Shown: positions 1-9,498, counted from the stretch's first letter. The stretch: DNA of 64,000 nt from Isoperla grammatica (GCA_945910005.1 CAMDTW010000568.1:37874-101873), one strand, 5' to 3'. Program-made: numbers and translations. Notes: generated from the letters alone by a model not told the origin.

Positions 1-230
1 TGTACCGTTATGGAAACCATTTCGTTGAATGTCACAAAAGCGGCAAAGATAGTTTGCCCTGCTGAAATTCTCCACGAAACCGCCAATAAAATGGCTTCCT
101 AGGTTGTCCCCTGAAATGTAAGCCAGGGAGCCTCGCACATTTCTACCATTTATTGTAATGCCTCTAGTCTCCAAGGTTTTTAAATCTTGAATCAATGGTC
201 CAAACTCTTTTTCCTGTCCCATTTCAGCTT
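1..230 (-). pseudogene. Exon of a transposon-encoded protein (GDNLGSH / CxxC type), runs off the left edge
   Basis: On the minus strand this stretch is open and reads MGQEKEFGPLIQDLKTLE and then SLAYISGDNLGSHFIGGF, followed by a Cys-x2-Cys pair (YLCRFC). I know this signature from uncharacterised proteins next to THAP-type transposons in invertebrates and fish; I know no biochemical function for it. A possible acceptor AG lies just upstream near 240, and the THAP exon at 278-613 is on the same strand, so the two may be exons of one element gene. The frame is open to the window edge, so its full length cannot be judged. The family match is recollection of a pattern, not a search. Confidence 0.45.
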
Positions 231-277
231 AGTACCTTAAATCCTTAGACTTGCACAAGAGAATAAGTTGGAGCGAA

Positions 278-613
278 TCAATTTTTGGACGATTCCACGA
301 TTGTAAAAATAAGGCTTCGATTTAGTCTTGCAGTTTCGCTGGTGGTCACAGTCGCAAGTTGACGGTCAATAGTCTCATCGATGTATTCATGTACGATATC
401 CTCTGATGGGAATATGGTTGGGAAAGCATCGTGAACAAGAGTGTGTTTGTTGTCGTTCATGAATGCATCTCGGGCAAAGTGCAGTGCACACAAACTAGCA
501 CTGTGAAGTTCTTTCGATGTTTTACCCAATAGTACCTCATTTTTACACCTCTGCACCCATAACCTGCATCGAGCTCCATCACTAGAGAATCGAAATAAGA
601 ATGTGTGTGGTAT
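278..613 (-). CDS. THAP-type zinc-finger exon (C-terminal two thirds of the domain)
   Basis: The exon can start after an acceptor AG at 614-615. It encodes HTFLFRFSSDGARCRLWVQ, then LCALHFARDAF and VHDAFPTIFPS. These match the middle and C-terminal parts of a THAP domain: the FxRFP-like strand, the second zinc ligand pair Cys-x2-His, and the closing AVPTIF-like box. THAP domains bind DNA in P-element transposases and their domesticated relatives. The first Cys pair should be in an upstream exon that I could not place. A stop follows shortly after the domain, so either a donor site before 278 or truncation is needed. The gene probably continues into the exon at 1-230. Confidence 0.6.
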   Translation of the reverse strand: MPHTFLFRFSSDGARCRLWVQRCKNEVLLGKTSKELHSASLCALHFARDAFMNDNKHTLVHDAFPTIFPSEDIVHEYIDETIDRQLATVTTSETARLNRSLIFTIVESSKN

Positions 614-1627
614 CTATAGCTGACTGTTCTGGCATCCTTTGGCTTTGCAGCAGCGAACCATTGTGATTGATGAAGCTAAAGTCGTGCTGCTAGGTATGCC
701 AGAGCCCGTCCTTCGTCGCACGATGCAACATCAGAATGGGTTTTTTTCGCAGAGCTTGTTCTTAATTCGTATGTGCATGGCAACAGGTCACTCTGCGAAG
801 AACTTTGAACGCGGTTTTCGATTTCTGTGCTCTTTCCATGGTGATGAAGTGTAACGGTTAGATACACATCAATTACAGCCCTCATCAACTGGATCGCATG
901 GCTATTCATTGGCTCCTGTTTCAAGATGTGGTCGTCCAATGAAGAGAAGATGTTCCGAGGGGCATTTTTCAGGCAAGCAGTTAGAAGTTTTCTTTTCTTC
1001 AAGTTATCGCAATGCAAAAACTTATCCTTTTTGGCAGATTCTTCGAACACTTTCTTAACAATATGGCACAGTTGGACTTTATCTTTAGATGGGTGTATCA
1101 ATCCACCTCTATTCTTATGATGTAGCAAATATAAAGATGACTTTATGCCTTTTCACATTGCAATCATGAAATCTTTTGTTTGAGTTTGCGTGCATCGTAT
1201 CCAGCAATGTACACAACAACATCCATGAAATAGTCAGAGAGAGTACACAATCTGTTCAACATGGCATAAGTATGGTCATGCTGAATGACCTCTGACTCAG
1301 ACACCAGATCTTCGTCCTCGTACAATATATTATCATTCGAGTTGATAGCCGGGAGGAAGCGAGTTGAATCATTGATACCGCGTTTCTTTGTACTTGAAAC
1401 ATGTACAATTATTATTCATCAAAAGCAATGCAGTTTCCTGTGCTAATTTCAGCCTTTTTAATTTCGTGATGAACTAACAAACGTTTGTACGCAGTTTCAA
1501 ATTGCCGTGCAGTTGGATTGTTGTTAAATCCACCGCGGCTTCGAATCGCACTAAACAAATCTCCAAAAAGCCTTGGCGGAATTTGTAAGCCAATAAATAC
1601 TTTAATTCAGGTTTCTCGACCACCGGG

Positions 1628-1773
1628 CCTGCCCAGGGACTGCCACCTTATCGTGGTGGGCAGGTTTGCGTGCTTTGTTGATCCCGAGAGCTATGCCGGC
1701 GGAAGCGTATGCTTCTGGTAGGGCCACCCAAGCCGGACTGGTCGAGGAGGAGAAGTCAGACGAAGTGCAGTCC
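1628..1773 (+). ncRNA. HDV-like self-cleaving ribozyme (SINE-A head, reference copy)
   Basis: The first bases of the SINE can fold as the nested double pseudoknot of hepatitis-delta-like ribozymes. P1 is 1628-1634 with 1658-1664 (CCTGCCC/GGGCAGG). P2 is 1637-1643 with 1767-1773 (GGACTGC/GCAGTCC). P3 is ACC/GGT closing the 7-nt loop TTATCGT (1648-1654). The J4/2 strand is CGAA at 1761-1764, which would supply the catalytic cytosine. P4 would be the variable 1665-1760 arm, which contains a GAAGC/GCTTC hairpin. Strand order and helix lengths match the HDV and CPEB3 ribozymes as I know them. Such ribozymes are known at the 5' ends of several non-LTR retrotransposons. The fold was drawn by eye and activity is untested. 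Confidence 0.68.
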
Positions 1774-2002
1774 ACACCCCAATCCCCTTTCCCCCCCACT
1801 GTCCCATTGAATATTTCTCCTCCCACCTGGCCCTGCCCTCCCTTGCTGGACTCCCGTATGACGACTCACGCGACGTACAATGGATCTGATTTGGATGTGG
1901 CTTTATTCTTCATTATCATCTTTCTCATCTTCATTATCACCCGCTCATCGTCTCGATTAGCCATCGTTGCATAAATATGAGACGTTAAGCCCCATTAATA
2001 AT
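1628..2002 (+). mobile_element. SINE-A, full-length with ribozyme-like head
   Basis: This is a complete copy of the commonest repeat here. It starts CCTGCCCAGGG, carries the CGTATGCTTC-containing head to about 1790, a pyrimidine-rich middle, and the shared 3' body with a CGTCTC...GAGACG stem-loop and the GTTAAGCCCC tail motif. Its tail is ATTAATAAT rather than the usual (AATC)n. The paralogous site near 16548 lacks it, so the insertion followed the duplication of the host repeat. Only a TCG-sized target duplication is visible, with 9 extra bases (1619-1627) before the element start. No RNA polymerase III A/B boxes were found. Confidence 0.85.
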
Positions 2003-2638
2003 ATCGCAATGTACTAATGTAGAAAACATCCTCTGGTAGCTTCTTGAGCAAACAAGAAAGCCTAGGAATACCGTTCGTCTGTTACTTTGTATAATCAGCT
2101 CTCCTGCCACTCCAGAGGATGTCTCCAGAGACGCTCTTGACGTACAGCCAAACGCAGCGCAAGAGTTCACCATCTTCAATGTTTTTCCCTGACCTTGTTC
2201 TTAGAACTGCCGCAGCTCGGCTTCCCGAAGCGAGCCGAGCTATCCGTCTACCCGTAGGGTATAGATGGTCCAAGCTTCTCTGCCACATCATGTAGCCTAC
2301 ACACGACTATACTTTATTTTAAACATTACATTTGTACTTTTATGAATTATGAATTATCCATGTAAATCCATGTCATCAGAGGGCTTCTCTGCCACCCTCC
2401 CTTTGTACCACTGACTGTTGTGCTACTAATTGTTGTATCGGTTGGTAATGTTGGATATATGGAAGATATTGAACACCTTCAGGATATTGGTAGTTTGGAA
2501 TTGGAGGGGGCTGAGACATTGGGGTCATACATGCCATGACATTTTTCATTACATCTTCTTAGGATCAGGCCCGGACTGGGACCATTTGGGGCCCTCAGCT
2601 TAAACCTGTAAAAGGGCCCTCTACCGGAGGGTCCGGTG

Positions 2639-3202
2639 TGATGGAGCACACAGGTTAAAAAATAAACAATAATTAAAATACCGGAGGACCACTTTACTTG
2701 TATAAAGACTAATACTAAAACAGTTTATGGACAGTAAAAACAATGGAGCTAGTTCACATCACTAGGCCTAATTACGCGTGTGATGATTATTATTACTTTT
2801 ATATTTATGTTACAATCACAATTGATGACACTAAAAGATCGCTGGAGCGGATGTGTTCCCACCAGTCCGATACAATTAGGAGCCTCGACTTCGACTGACG
2901 ATAAATCTTGAAGAGGAGAAGGGGGTGGTACGTCACACCATCCCTCTTGGTCAACAGGGTTGACAAAATGTAAAATGAACTGATATTAAAACACAGTTAG
3001 TATTAACATCACTTTCGTAGACACAACACCTTCTTCCATCACACACAACTAGCTCTGACAAAAACATCTCGTATCCTAGCAACCTCCAAAACAACATACA
3101 CCGCCTTCTTAACTTAACAATAACCAACCACGGTCTCCTGGATTTACGCCTAGCTGAGTATTAGCGAAGCGCAAAGCGATCTAGTGGACCGTGTTCCCAA
3201 CA
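2639..3202 (-). repeat. BEL/Pao 3' LTR
   Basis: Plus-strand sequence begins TGATGGAGCACAC and ends GTTCCCAACA; on the element's own strand it is TGTTGGGAAC...TCCATCA, so it keeps the TG...CA ends. It is the same length as the LTR at 8935-9498 and I saw no differences. The inner neighbour is the polypurine tract at 3203-3216, which makes this the 3' LTR. Confidence 0.93.
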
Positions 3203-3216
3203 TGCTCCCCCCTGTT
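3203..3216 (-). other. BEL/Pao polypurine tract
   Basis: On the element strand the bases next to the 3' LTR read CAGGGGGGAGCA, a typical purine run used to prime plus-strand DNA synthesis. Position against the LTR is the main evidence. Confidence 0.7.
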
Positions 3217-3299
3217 GATTGGATACAATCAAAAATGACCACTGACATGACACATTAGTACACGACACGACACATCAGTACACGACACGACACGACACA

Positions 3300-4277
3300 T
3301 CAGTTCGACGGAATCGAGTGCTCGTAGGGGAGGGGCACCAGCTTGGTGATGGGGCGCTTGAATACACCGCTGGACGTCCGGATTGCAGCGACTCGGACGT
3401 GACCATCCTTCCCGGGGAAGGTCTCGGTGATAACCGCAAGTGGCCACTCCAGAGGCGGACGACGGTCCTCCTTGACCAGCACCACCATGCCTGGCTGGAG
3501 ATCGGATTGGGGAGAAGTCCATTTCCCCCGCTGCTGCAGCGAGTTGAGATAGTCAGTTGACCACCTCTGCCACAGCTGTTCGTAGAGCTTCTGCACCCGC
3601 TGCCATCTGGATAACCTGTTCTCAGTTAGATCAGACAAGCTGGGTTCGGGATAGCTCATTAGTGGAGCACCAATGAGATAGTGACCTGGAGATAGGTAAC
3701 TGGGATCAGATGGATCATTGGATAAAACAGTAATAGGACGGGAATTGAGACAAGCTTCAATTTGGGTTAAGAGAGTGGTGAACTCCTCACTAGTGAGAAC
3801 TGCGTTGCCTGCCACACGCTTGAAGTGGTACTTGAACGATTTGACGCTGGCTTCCCATAGACCACCGAAATGTGGTGCGTGTGGCGGAATGAAGTGACAT
3901 TCCATTTCTTCACTAGCTGCATAACTCGCCAGCTTGTTCTGATGTTGCTCGGAGTTAAACAAGGCTTGAAGATCTTTTAACTCAGAGTTTGCACCGACGA
4001 AGTTAGTTCCATTGTCAGAATATAAATGGAGACATTTACCTCGCCTTGCAGTAAATCGACGCAGAGCAGCAATGAAAGCTTCTGAGGTCAATCCCGTCAC
4101 TAATTCTAAATGTATGGCCTTAGTAGCTAGGCAAATGAACACAGCTGTGTAGCATTTGATAGTGATCTTTCTGCGAACAGATCCTTGTTTGATTTGGAAT
4201 GGACCAGCAAAATTAGTTCCTGTGTTGAGAAACGGTCTTGAAGGCTGTACTCGTGCTGATGGCAGTTGACCCATCAA
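3300..4277 (-). CDS. pol: BEL/Pao pol, integrase core and C-terminal part, after in-frame stops
   Basis: This is the same frame as the upstream gag-pol and is separated from it only by two stop codons at 4284-4286 and 4278-4280. It encodes the integrase catalytic core: FAGPF, ATKAIHLELV, then SDNGTNFVGAN with the second acidic residue, and HFGGLWEASVKSFK with the glutamate. BEL/Pao integrases normally have Asp in the first catalytic position (VD[FY]AGP); here the residue before FAGPF is Asn (TGTNFAGPF). The protein ends with the usual basic C-terminal domain (GMVVLVKED). The Asn suggests the enzyme of this copy is catalytically compromised, though I read it by eye. Confidence 0.88.
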   Translation of the reverse strand: MMGQLPSARVQPSRPFLNTGTNFAGPFQIKQGSVRRKITIKCYTAVFICLATKAIHLELVTGLTSEAFIAALRRFTARRGKCLHLYSDNGTNFVGANSELKDLQALFNSEQHQNKLASYAASEEMECHFIPPHAPHFGGLWEASVKSFKYHFKRVAGNAVLTSEEFTTLLTQIEACLNSRPITVLSNDPSDPSYLSPGHYLIGAPLMSYPEPSLSDLTENRLSRWQRVQKLYEQLWQRWSTDYLNSLQQRGKWTSPQSDLQPGMVVLVKEDRRPPLEWPLAVITETFPGKDGHVRVAAIRTSSGVFKRPITKLVPLPYEHSIPSN

Positions 4278-4283
4278 CTACTG

Positions 4284-7200
4284 CTACGTTGAGACCTTGA
4301 ACCGGAAGCATGTTAAACATTTATGTATAAGTGCTTTGACTACTTTCTTAATTCTTGGAATCCAAAAGCGTTTCCGAAGCGATGCAATCAGAAGCTGTGG
4401 TCCTGCATGCAGTAATCGTTGATGCTCAGTCTTGATGATCAATTCGGTAACGTGGTGGTTTGGAGGTAAGATGATTTGGTGTTTGTTGTCATACGGAAGC
4501 TGCGAGTGTCGCAATCTTCCACCTACTCGAAGAACTCCTGATGTATCTACGAAAGCATGTAGATCACGTAGACTGCTTTTCACTGGGACTTGCTTATTGG
4601 AAGCTAGCTCCCGAATTTCTTGAGTGTACGCCGATCTTTGAACCAACTTGATGCAGCGTGTAAGTGCTCTCTGTAGTTCTGTTGTACTTAGAGGCCCCAA
4701 CAGCTTCTCCGAAGGTTGTTTGGCGTTTTGATAGAAACGCAAACAATACGCCATAACTCTGCTGAGCTTTGTTAGTCTTGAAAACCGATGTAGTAGATCG
4801 TCTCGCTGATCCTGCATTGCCAGTGCTGTGACTGCGGTTTTCTTTTCTTCAGGCATATTGAAGTCTTCTCTGCTTGGTACGTCTGTAGGCCAATCTGATG
4901 ATGGTTGACGTAACCAATGTGGCCCGTGCCACCAAAACGCTAGTTGCTCTAAATCAGCTGCTTGTGTTCCTCTTGAGATGAGGTCAGCTGGATTGTCACT
5001 GGACGAAACATGCTTCCAATCACCAACTGACGAGTTTTCTTGAATTTGTGCTACTCTGTTAGCAACAAATGTCTTCCAAAGATTTGCTGGTGATGCAATC
5101 CAGGCTAATACAATGGTGAAATCGGTCCACAAGAACGTGCGGTCAATCTTGAGGTTCAAAATTGGCACAGTTTTCTTCAGTAATTTGGAGAGTAGTTCAG
5201 CACCCAACAACTCGAGACGTGGCAGTGTCACTTTCTTTACTGGAGCCACCCTTGATCGTGAGCACAATAGCTTGACTGTTGTCGTACCATGTGCGTTTGT
5301 TGATCGGATGTACAGTGAACAGCCATATGCCTTTTCTGAGGCATCTGCAAACCCATGCAACTCCACGTTAGTGGGTGTTCCCTTGACCATTACTAATCTG
5401 TCAACTTGAATGGTATTCAGATGTATCAATTGGCTGTGTAGGTGTTGCCATTGCAGAGAGAGTTCATCTGGCAATTCATCATCCCACTGTAGACTATGTG
5501 ACCACAGTTGTTGAAGAAACATTTTATATACAATTACTACTGGACTCACTAGTCCAAGTGGATCAAAGATTGAAGCTACAATCGATAGGACAATCCGTTT
5601 TGTAACTCTTCCTTGCGAAAGGTCTGGCGGGTTGTTTGCAATTAGGAATTTGTCTGTAACTGGATGCCACGATAATCCCAATGTTTTTATGCTTTCCTTG
5701 TTGGTGAAATCGAATGGAAATTGCATTTCTCTTTCTTCTGGTAGTACAGCTTTTAGAAGATCTGGATGGTTCGAGCACCACTTTCGAAGGGGAAATGCAC
5801 CACGCTTAAGGAGTGCAATCAGTTCTTTTTGGAGTAGCAACGCATCCTTCAAATTGCTTGAGCCGCAGAGTGCATCGTCAACATAAAAGTCTCTTTGTAA
5901 GACTTCCGCTGCACGAGGGAATTTGTCCGACTCTTCTGCAGCCAATGTTTGCAAACACTTGGTTGCAAGAAAAGGAGCCGATGCAGTACCATACGTTACA
6001 GTTACCAGTTCGTATGTTTTTAATGGCTTGTCAGGGGATGTCCTCCAAACGATTCTCTGTAGAGACGTATCATCTTCAGTGACTCGAATTTGACGATACA
6101 TTTTGGTGATATCAGCTGTGAAAACAATCTGATGTGTTCGGAAGCGCAGAATGATGGAATACAAATCCTGTTGGACTGTAGGTCCCACCATCAATGTGTC
6201 GTTGAGAGACACGCCATTCGAAGTTTTTGCGGAGCCATCAAACATCACTCGTGTTTTGGTTGTCGAGCTTGATGGCTTGAACACCGCATGATGAGGCAGG
6301 TAGCATTTTTGGTTGTTTTTATTATCAGTTGATAATATTACTTCCTTCATATGGCCGAGGTCCTCGTACTCTGCCATGAACTTGAGGTAATGTTCCCTCA
6401 GCTCTTCGTTCCTTTGAAGCTTCCTCTCCAATTGGTAGAATCTTGACCTAGCTTGTTGGTAAGAGTCACCTAGCTTATCGGAATGTAATCGTTTAGGAAG
6501 TTTTACCACGAATCGGCCATTCTCGTCCCGGATCGTGTTTTCCCGAAAATGCAGTTCACAGTTCTGCTCTTCCTCCGACCTTGGAGACGTGTGGATTTCC
6601 TCCAATTCCCAGAACCGCTGAAGTTGTTGGTCCAAGTTTTCTTGACGAATGAAGCAAGACGTCATGGATGTGCTTGGTGTCTGGTCACTGTACTTTCCTG
6701 ACAGTATCCAACCAAACTCAGTGTTCTGAAGCACTGGGAATTTTCCGGGTCTTGACCGTTTTTCCATTCGAAGAATGTAGAGACACAGTTCCGCTCCGAT
6801 CAACATATCGATCCGTCCAGGTTGATGGAAATTAGGATCAGCTAGTTGGACATCCTTCGGTAAATTCCAATGCTGACTGTCAACGTGTGCTGACGGCATC
6901 TGTCCTGTTATGTGTGGTAGTACAGAACAGACAATGCTCGCATTGTAATTACTCACTGAGGAGTAGATCTTCGCTGTGGTCGTGTGTTTAGCTTCTGCTG
7001 AAGCCTTGTTCACGCCTTGTATGAACACTTGGTTCCGTCGTTTCTTGAGATTTAGCCTTTGAACTAAATCTTCCGTTACGAAGTTGGATTGGCTTCCACA
7101 GTCAAGCAAAGCTCTACATTGCTGGAGTTGACCTGTAGAATCTTCAACCAGAACAATGGCTGTGGACAGCAAGATGTGCGCTTCCGTCATCTTGTGTCTG

Positions 7201-8519
7201 ACAGCGTGGTACGAGCTTTGGGCAGCCCTGGGTACCTGATTTTCCTGACTTCCTGTGACAACAGTTGGTGCCACTTGTTGGTGTGAATTCCCTGGTCTGT
7301 TGTTACCTTGGTCCACATGCAGCAACGTGTGATGTCTGGCATCACACTTTTTACAGTTAGTCGAGGTGCATATGTTAACTGCATGGCTAGGATGGAGGCA
7401 ATTGAAACACAATTTGTTGCTTGTGACACAATTTCTCCTGACTTTCACTTCAGCTGCTAAGAAGGCGTCACATTTGAACAGTGGATGCGAGTTGGAGCAG
7501 AAGGAACATTTTTGGCTTTTCACTGCCACGTATCGCCCTGACTGTATAGTCCCCTTCTGTTGGTTGACCTTAGAGTCCCCTGTTCGGCCGTCATCGTGAT
7601 TGGAGCGACTACTACAGGAGGTAATGTTTTCTAGCGCCTGAGACTTACGCTCTAAAAACAGAAGTAGGTCTGACAGTGGCGGAAAGGCCTGTTCTGTCTC
7701 CTTGATCTCCCACTCTCTGCGCGTTTGTCGGTCCAGGCGATCAACTACAAGTTGGGACACAAGCATGTCGCCCAACGATTGTGGAACGTCCATGGCCTTT
7801 AAAGCATTCATATTACTCCTAACTGTATTAACAAACTGCCTCAGCTCTGTGGCTGATTCCTTTTGAACTGCTTGTATGTACAAAATATTTCTAATGTAGG
7901 TTGACGCGATGAGCTTTTTGTTCTCATATCTACCCTGAAGAAGCTCCCACGCTACTACATAGTTACCTTCAGTTATCGGTAAGTTCTGTAATAACTTAAA
8001 GGCTTGGCCCTTCAGTGCTGATAACAAGTAGTGGAACTTTTGTATTGTCACTAGGGTCTTGTTATCATGGACCAACGCCTTAAAGGAGTCTGAGAAAGGT
8101 AGCCATTCCTCATACTTCCCGTCAAAGGATGGCAATGAAACTGCTGGTAGTTTCAAGTTTACCGATCGAAGTTGTGATCCAGGAGATCTGATTTCTCCTG
8201 AATTGGAATTGCGTTCGAGGTTCTCGGTCAGGTACTCCCTTAGTATTAACTCCATTTTCCCTTCTGCTTTGAATAAATCTTCTTCGAACATAGCTCGATC
8301 CTCGTCATGGTCAGACGTACCGGTATTGTCCTCCGTTTCAAGTGTAGACTGTATAGTGTCATACTTTTCACGGAGTACAGGTAGCTGCCTTAGTCTCGCT
8401 CTAACCTCTTCTACATTGTCAGTTAGTTGAAAGCCCTCAATGAACGTCTTCAATCGAGTGAGTTGTGATTTAAGAACACCTCTCTGCTTAATAAGTTTTG
8501 AAAGTTGAGAAGGATCCAT
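4284..8519 (-). CDS. pol: BEL/Pao gag-protease-RT-RNase H polyprotein
   Basis: I place the start at the ATG at 8519 (MDPSQLSKLIKQRG); the frame is open further upstream to 8591 but that lies in the leader. In order along the protein: a BEL-type gag with LPSFDGKYEEW near residue 150; Cys/His knuckles near 370-420; an aspartic protease with RALLDCGSQ near 473; reverse transcriptase with FTADITKMYRQ near 800 and the FYVDDAL catalytic box near 877; an RNase H-like GFADASEKAYG near 1055; and the integrase zinc region (HAGPQ...CLTC) near 1370-1403. It stops at TAG (4284-4286), eight residues after the last zinc cysteine. The remaining integrase continues in the same frame. Confidence 0.92.
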   Translation of the reverse strand: MDPSQLSKLIKQRGVLKSQLTRLKTFIEGFQLTDNVEEVRARLRQLPVLREKYDTIQSTLETEDNTGTSDHDEDRAMFEEDLFKAEGKMELILREYLTENLERNSNSGEIRSPGSQLRSVNLKLPAVSLPSFDGKYEEWLPFSDSFKALVHDNKTLVTIQKFHYLLSALKGQAFKLLQNLPITEGNYVVAWELLQGRYENKKLIASTYIRNILYIQAVQKESATELRQFVNTVRSNMNALKAMDVPQSLGDMLVSQLVVDRLDRQTRREWEIKETEQAFPPLSDLLLFLERKSQALENITSCSSRSNHDDGRTGDSKVNQQKGTIQSGRYVAVKSQKCSFCSNSHPLFKCDAFLAAEVKVRRNCVTSNKLCFNCLHPSHAVNICTSTNCKKCDARHHTLLHVDQGNNRPGNSHQQVAPTVVTGSQENQVPRAAQSSYHAVRHKMTEAHILLSTAIVLVEDSTGQLQQCRALLDCGSQSNFVTEDLVQRLNLKKRRNQVFIQGVNKASAEAKHTTTAKIYSSVSNYNASIVCSVLPHITGQMPSAHVDSQHWNLPKDVQLADPNFHQPGRIDMLIGAELCLYILRMEKRSRPGKFPVLQNTEFGWILSGKYSDQTPSTSMTSCFIRQENLDQQLQRFWELEEIHTSPRSEEEQNCELHFRENTIRDENGRFVVKLPKRLHSDKLGDSYQQARSRFYQLERKLQRNEELREHYLKFMAEYEDLGHMKEVILSTDNKNNQKCYLPHHAVFKPSSSTTKTRVMFDGSAKTSNGVSLNDTLMVGPTVQQDLYSIILRFRTHQIVFTADITKMYRQIRVTEDDTSLQRIVWRTSPDKPLKTYELVTVTYGTASAPFLATKCLQTLAAEESDKFPRAAEVLQRDFYVDDALCGSSNLKDALLLQKELIALLKRGAFPLRKWCSNHPDLLKAVLPEEREMQFPFDFTNKESIKTLGLSWHPVTDKFLIANNPPDLSQGRVTKRIVLSIVASIFDPLGLVSPVVIVYKMFLQQLWSHSLQWDDELPDELSLQWQHLHSQLIHLNTIQVDRLVMVKGTPTNVELHGFADASEKAYGCSLYIRSTNAHGTTTVKLLCSRSRVAPVKKVTLPRLELLGAELLSKLLKKTVPILNLKIDRTFLWTDFTIVLAWIASPANLWKTFVANRVAQIQENSSVGDWKHVSSSDNPADLISRGTQAADLEQLAFWWHGPHWLRQPSSDWPTDVPSREDFNMPEEKKTAVTALAMQDQRDDLLHRFSRLTKLSRVMAYCLRFYQNAKQPSEKLLGPLSTTELQRALTRCIKLVQRSAYTQEIRELASNKQVPVKSSLRDLHAFVDTSGVLRVGGRLRHSQLPYDNKHQIILPPNHHVTELIIKTEHQRLLHAGPQLLIASLRKRFWIPRIKKVVKALIHKCLTCFRFKVST

Positions 8520-8934
8520 GATTGCAGAGAAGGAATAACAAGGAAATAAATAAGATAAGGATGTCTGATCTGACCTGAATCCTTGTAACACGGGTTGTGA
8601 AACAATGACAAGATGCTGGATCGCCGAGTGGCTCGAAAGCTGGACACCTCTGTTGTCGAACTACCCCAACTGGTCTGTGACGTCAGCGAGCTAGGCGCGT
8701 ACAACAATGGGCTGCCGAGAGCGCGGGCGGGCGAAATGGATGTTTGCAGCGAAGACGGTCTGCATTCCTTGTAACCTGCTGTTGCTAGGCTACCACGGAA
8801 AGAACGCAAGTGCCGCGATGCACTAGGAAAGCACCCCGAATCCGAATCCACAATTCCTCACACGAATATTATAGTAGTCCGTAATTGTAAGTTGTAACCA
8901 CACACGCGCGATTAATCCGGCCCGGAGGACCAAA
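8520..8934 (-). other. BEL/Pao 5' untranslated leader
   Basis: Between the primer binding site and the gag ATG there are about 390 bases. A 133-residue frame on this strand (8450-8851) overlaps the leader and the start of gag, but it has no recognisable domain and I treat it as chance. Confidence 0.55.
8914..8932 (-). other. BEL/Pao primer binding site
   Basis: On the element strand the sequence beginning two bases inside the 5' LTR is TGGTCCTCCGGGCCGGATT. Its complement ends in CCA and looks like a T-stem plus acceptor stem (CCGG..GGAGGACCA), as expected for a tRNA 3' end. A tRNA-Tyr primer is plausible from the acceptor sequence, but I could not compare it with a tRNA set. Confidence 0.65.
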
Positions 8935-9498
8935 TGATGGAGCACACAGGTTAAAAAATAAACAATAATTAAAATACCGGAGGACCACTTTACTTGTATA
9001 AAGACTAATACTAAAACAGTTTATGGACAGTAAAAACAATGGAGCTAGTTCACATCACTAGGCCTAATTACGCGTGTGATGATTATTATTACTTTTATAT
9101 TTATGTTACAATCACAATTGATGACACTAAAAGATCGCTGGAGCGGATGTGTTCCCACCAGTCCGATACAATTAGGAGCCTCGACTTCGACTGACGATAA
9201 ATCTTGAAGAGGAGAAGGGGGTGGTACGTCACACCATCCCTCTTGGTCAACAGGGTTGACAAAATGTAAAATGAACTGATATTAAAACACAGTTAGTATT
9301 AACATCACTTTCGTAGACACAACACCTTCTTCCATCACACACAACTAGCTCTGACAAAAACATCTCGTATCCTAGCAACCTCCAAAACAACATACACCGC
9401 CTTCTTAACTTAACAATAACCAACCACGGTCTCCTGGATTTACGCCTAGCTGAGTATTAGCGAAGCGCAAAGCGATCTAGTGGACCGTGTTCCCAACA
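8935..9498 (-). repeat. BEL/Pao 5' LTR
   Basis: This reads the same as 2639-3202 throughout. It lies beside the primer site, so it is the 5' LTR and should hold the element promoter. The 9499 flank (AGGTGCTTGAAAAC) resumes the host repeat, which is uninterrupted in copy B near 17095. Confidence 0.93.

Larger units (their letters stand above)
676..2290 (-). pseudogene. P-type (THAP9-like) transposase C-terminal fragment, copy A, interrupted
   Basis: Three blocks in order on the minus strand identify a P-superfamily transposase C-terminus. Near 1400-1610 one frame reads FSAIRSRGGFNNNPTARQFE, the signature of this family. Near 1170-1330 it reads YFMDVVVYIAGYDARKL, the conserved IAG box. At 676-1128 it reads NRGGLIHPS followed by a helical tail ending DVYL. 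The blocks are in different frames and upstream sequence switches frame again near 2030-2180, so this is a pseudogene. A SINE (1628-2002) is inserted in it. The same fragment without that SINE occurs at 15640-16830, so the two loci share one source. Confidence 0.7.
2639..9498 (-). mobile_element. Complete BEL/Pao LTR retrotransposon
   Basis: A 6,860-bp element on the minus strand, bounded by two 564-bp LTRs that read the same throughout by eye. It has a primer site next to the right-hand (5') LTR, a G-rich polypurine tract next to the left-hand (3') LTR, and one gag-pol frame of the BEL/Pao type. The flanking 5-mers are CGGTG (left) and AGGTG (right), an imperfect 5-bp target duplication. Identical LTRs imply recent insertion, yet pol carries two in-frame stop codons and an altered integrase residue. 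No env-like frame was seen. The paralogous unoccupied site lies near 17046-17095. Confidence 0.93.

Noticed and set aside
2020..2190. MVNSCAAFGCTSRA on the minus strand looks like the start of a THAP domain
   Set aside because: The rest of a THAP domain does not follow, and the same nucleotides fit better, with frame changes, as the P-transposase region just before the FSAIRSRGG box. The resemblance is probably chance.
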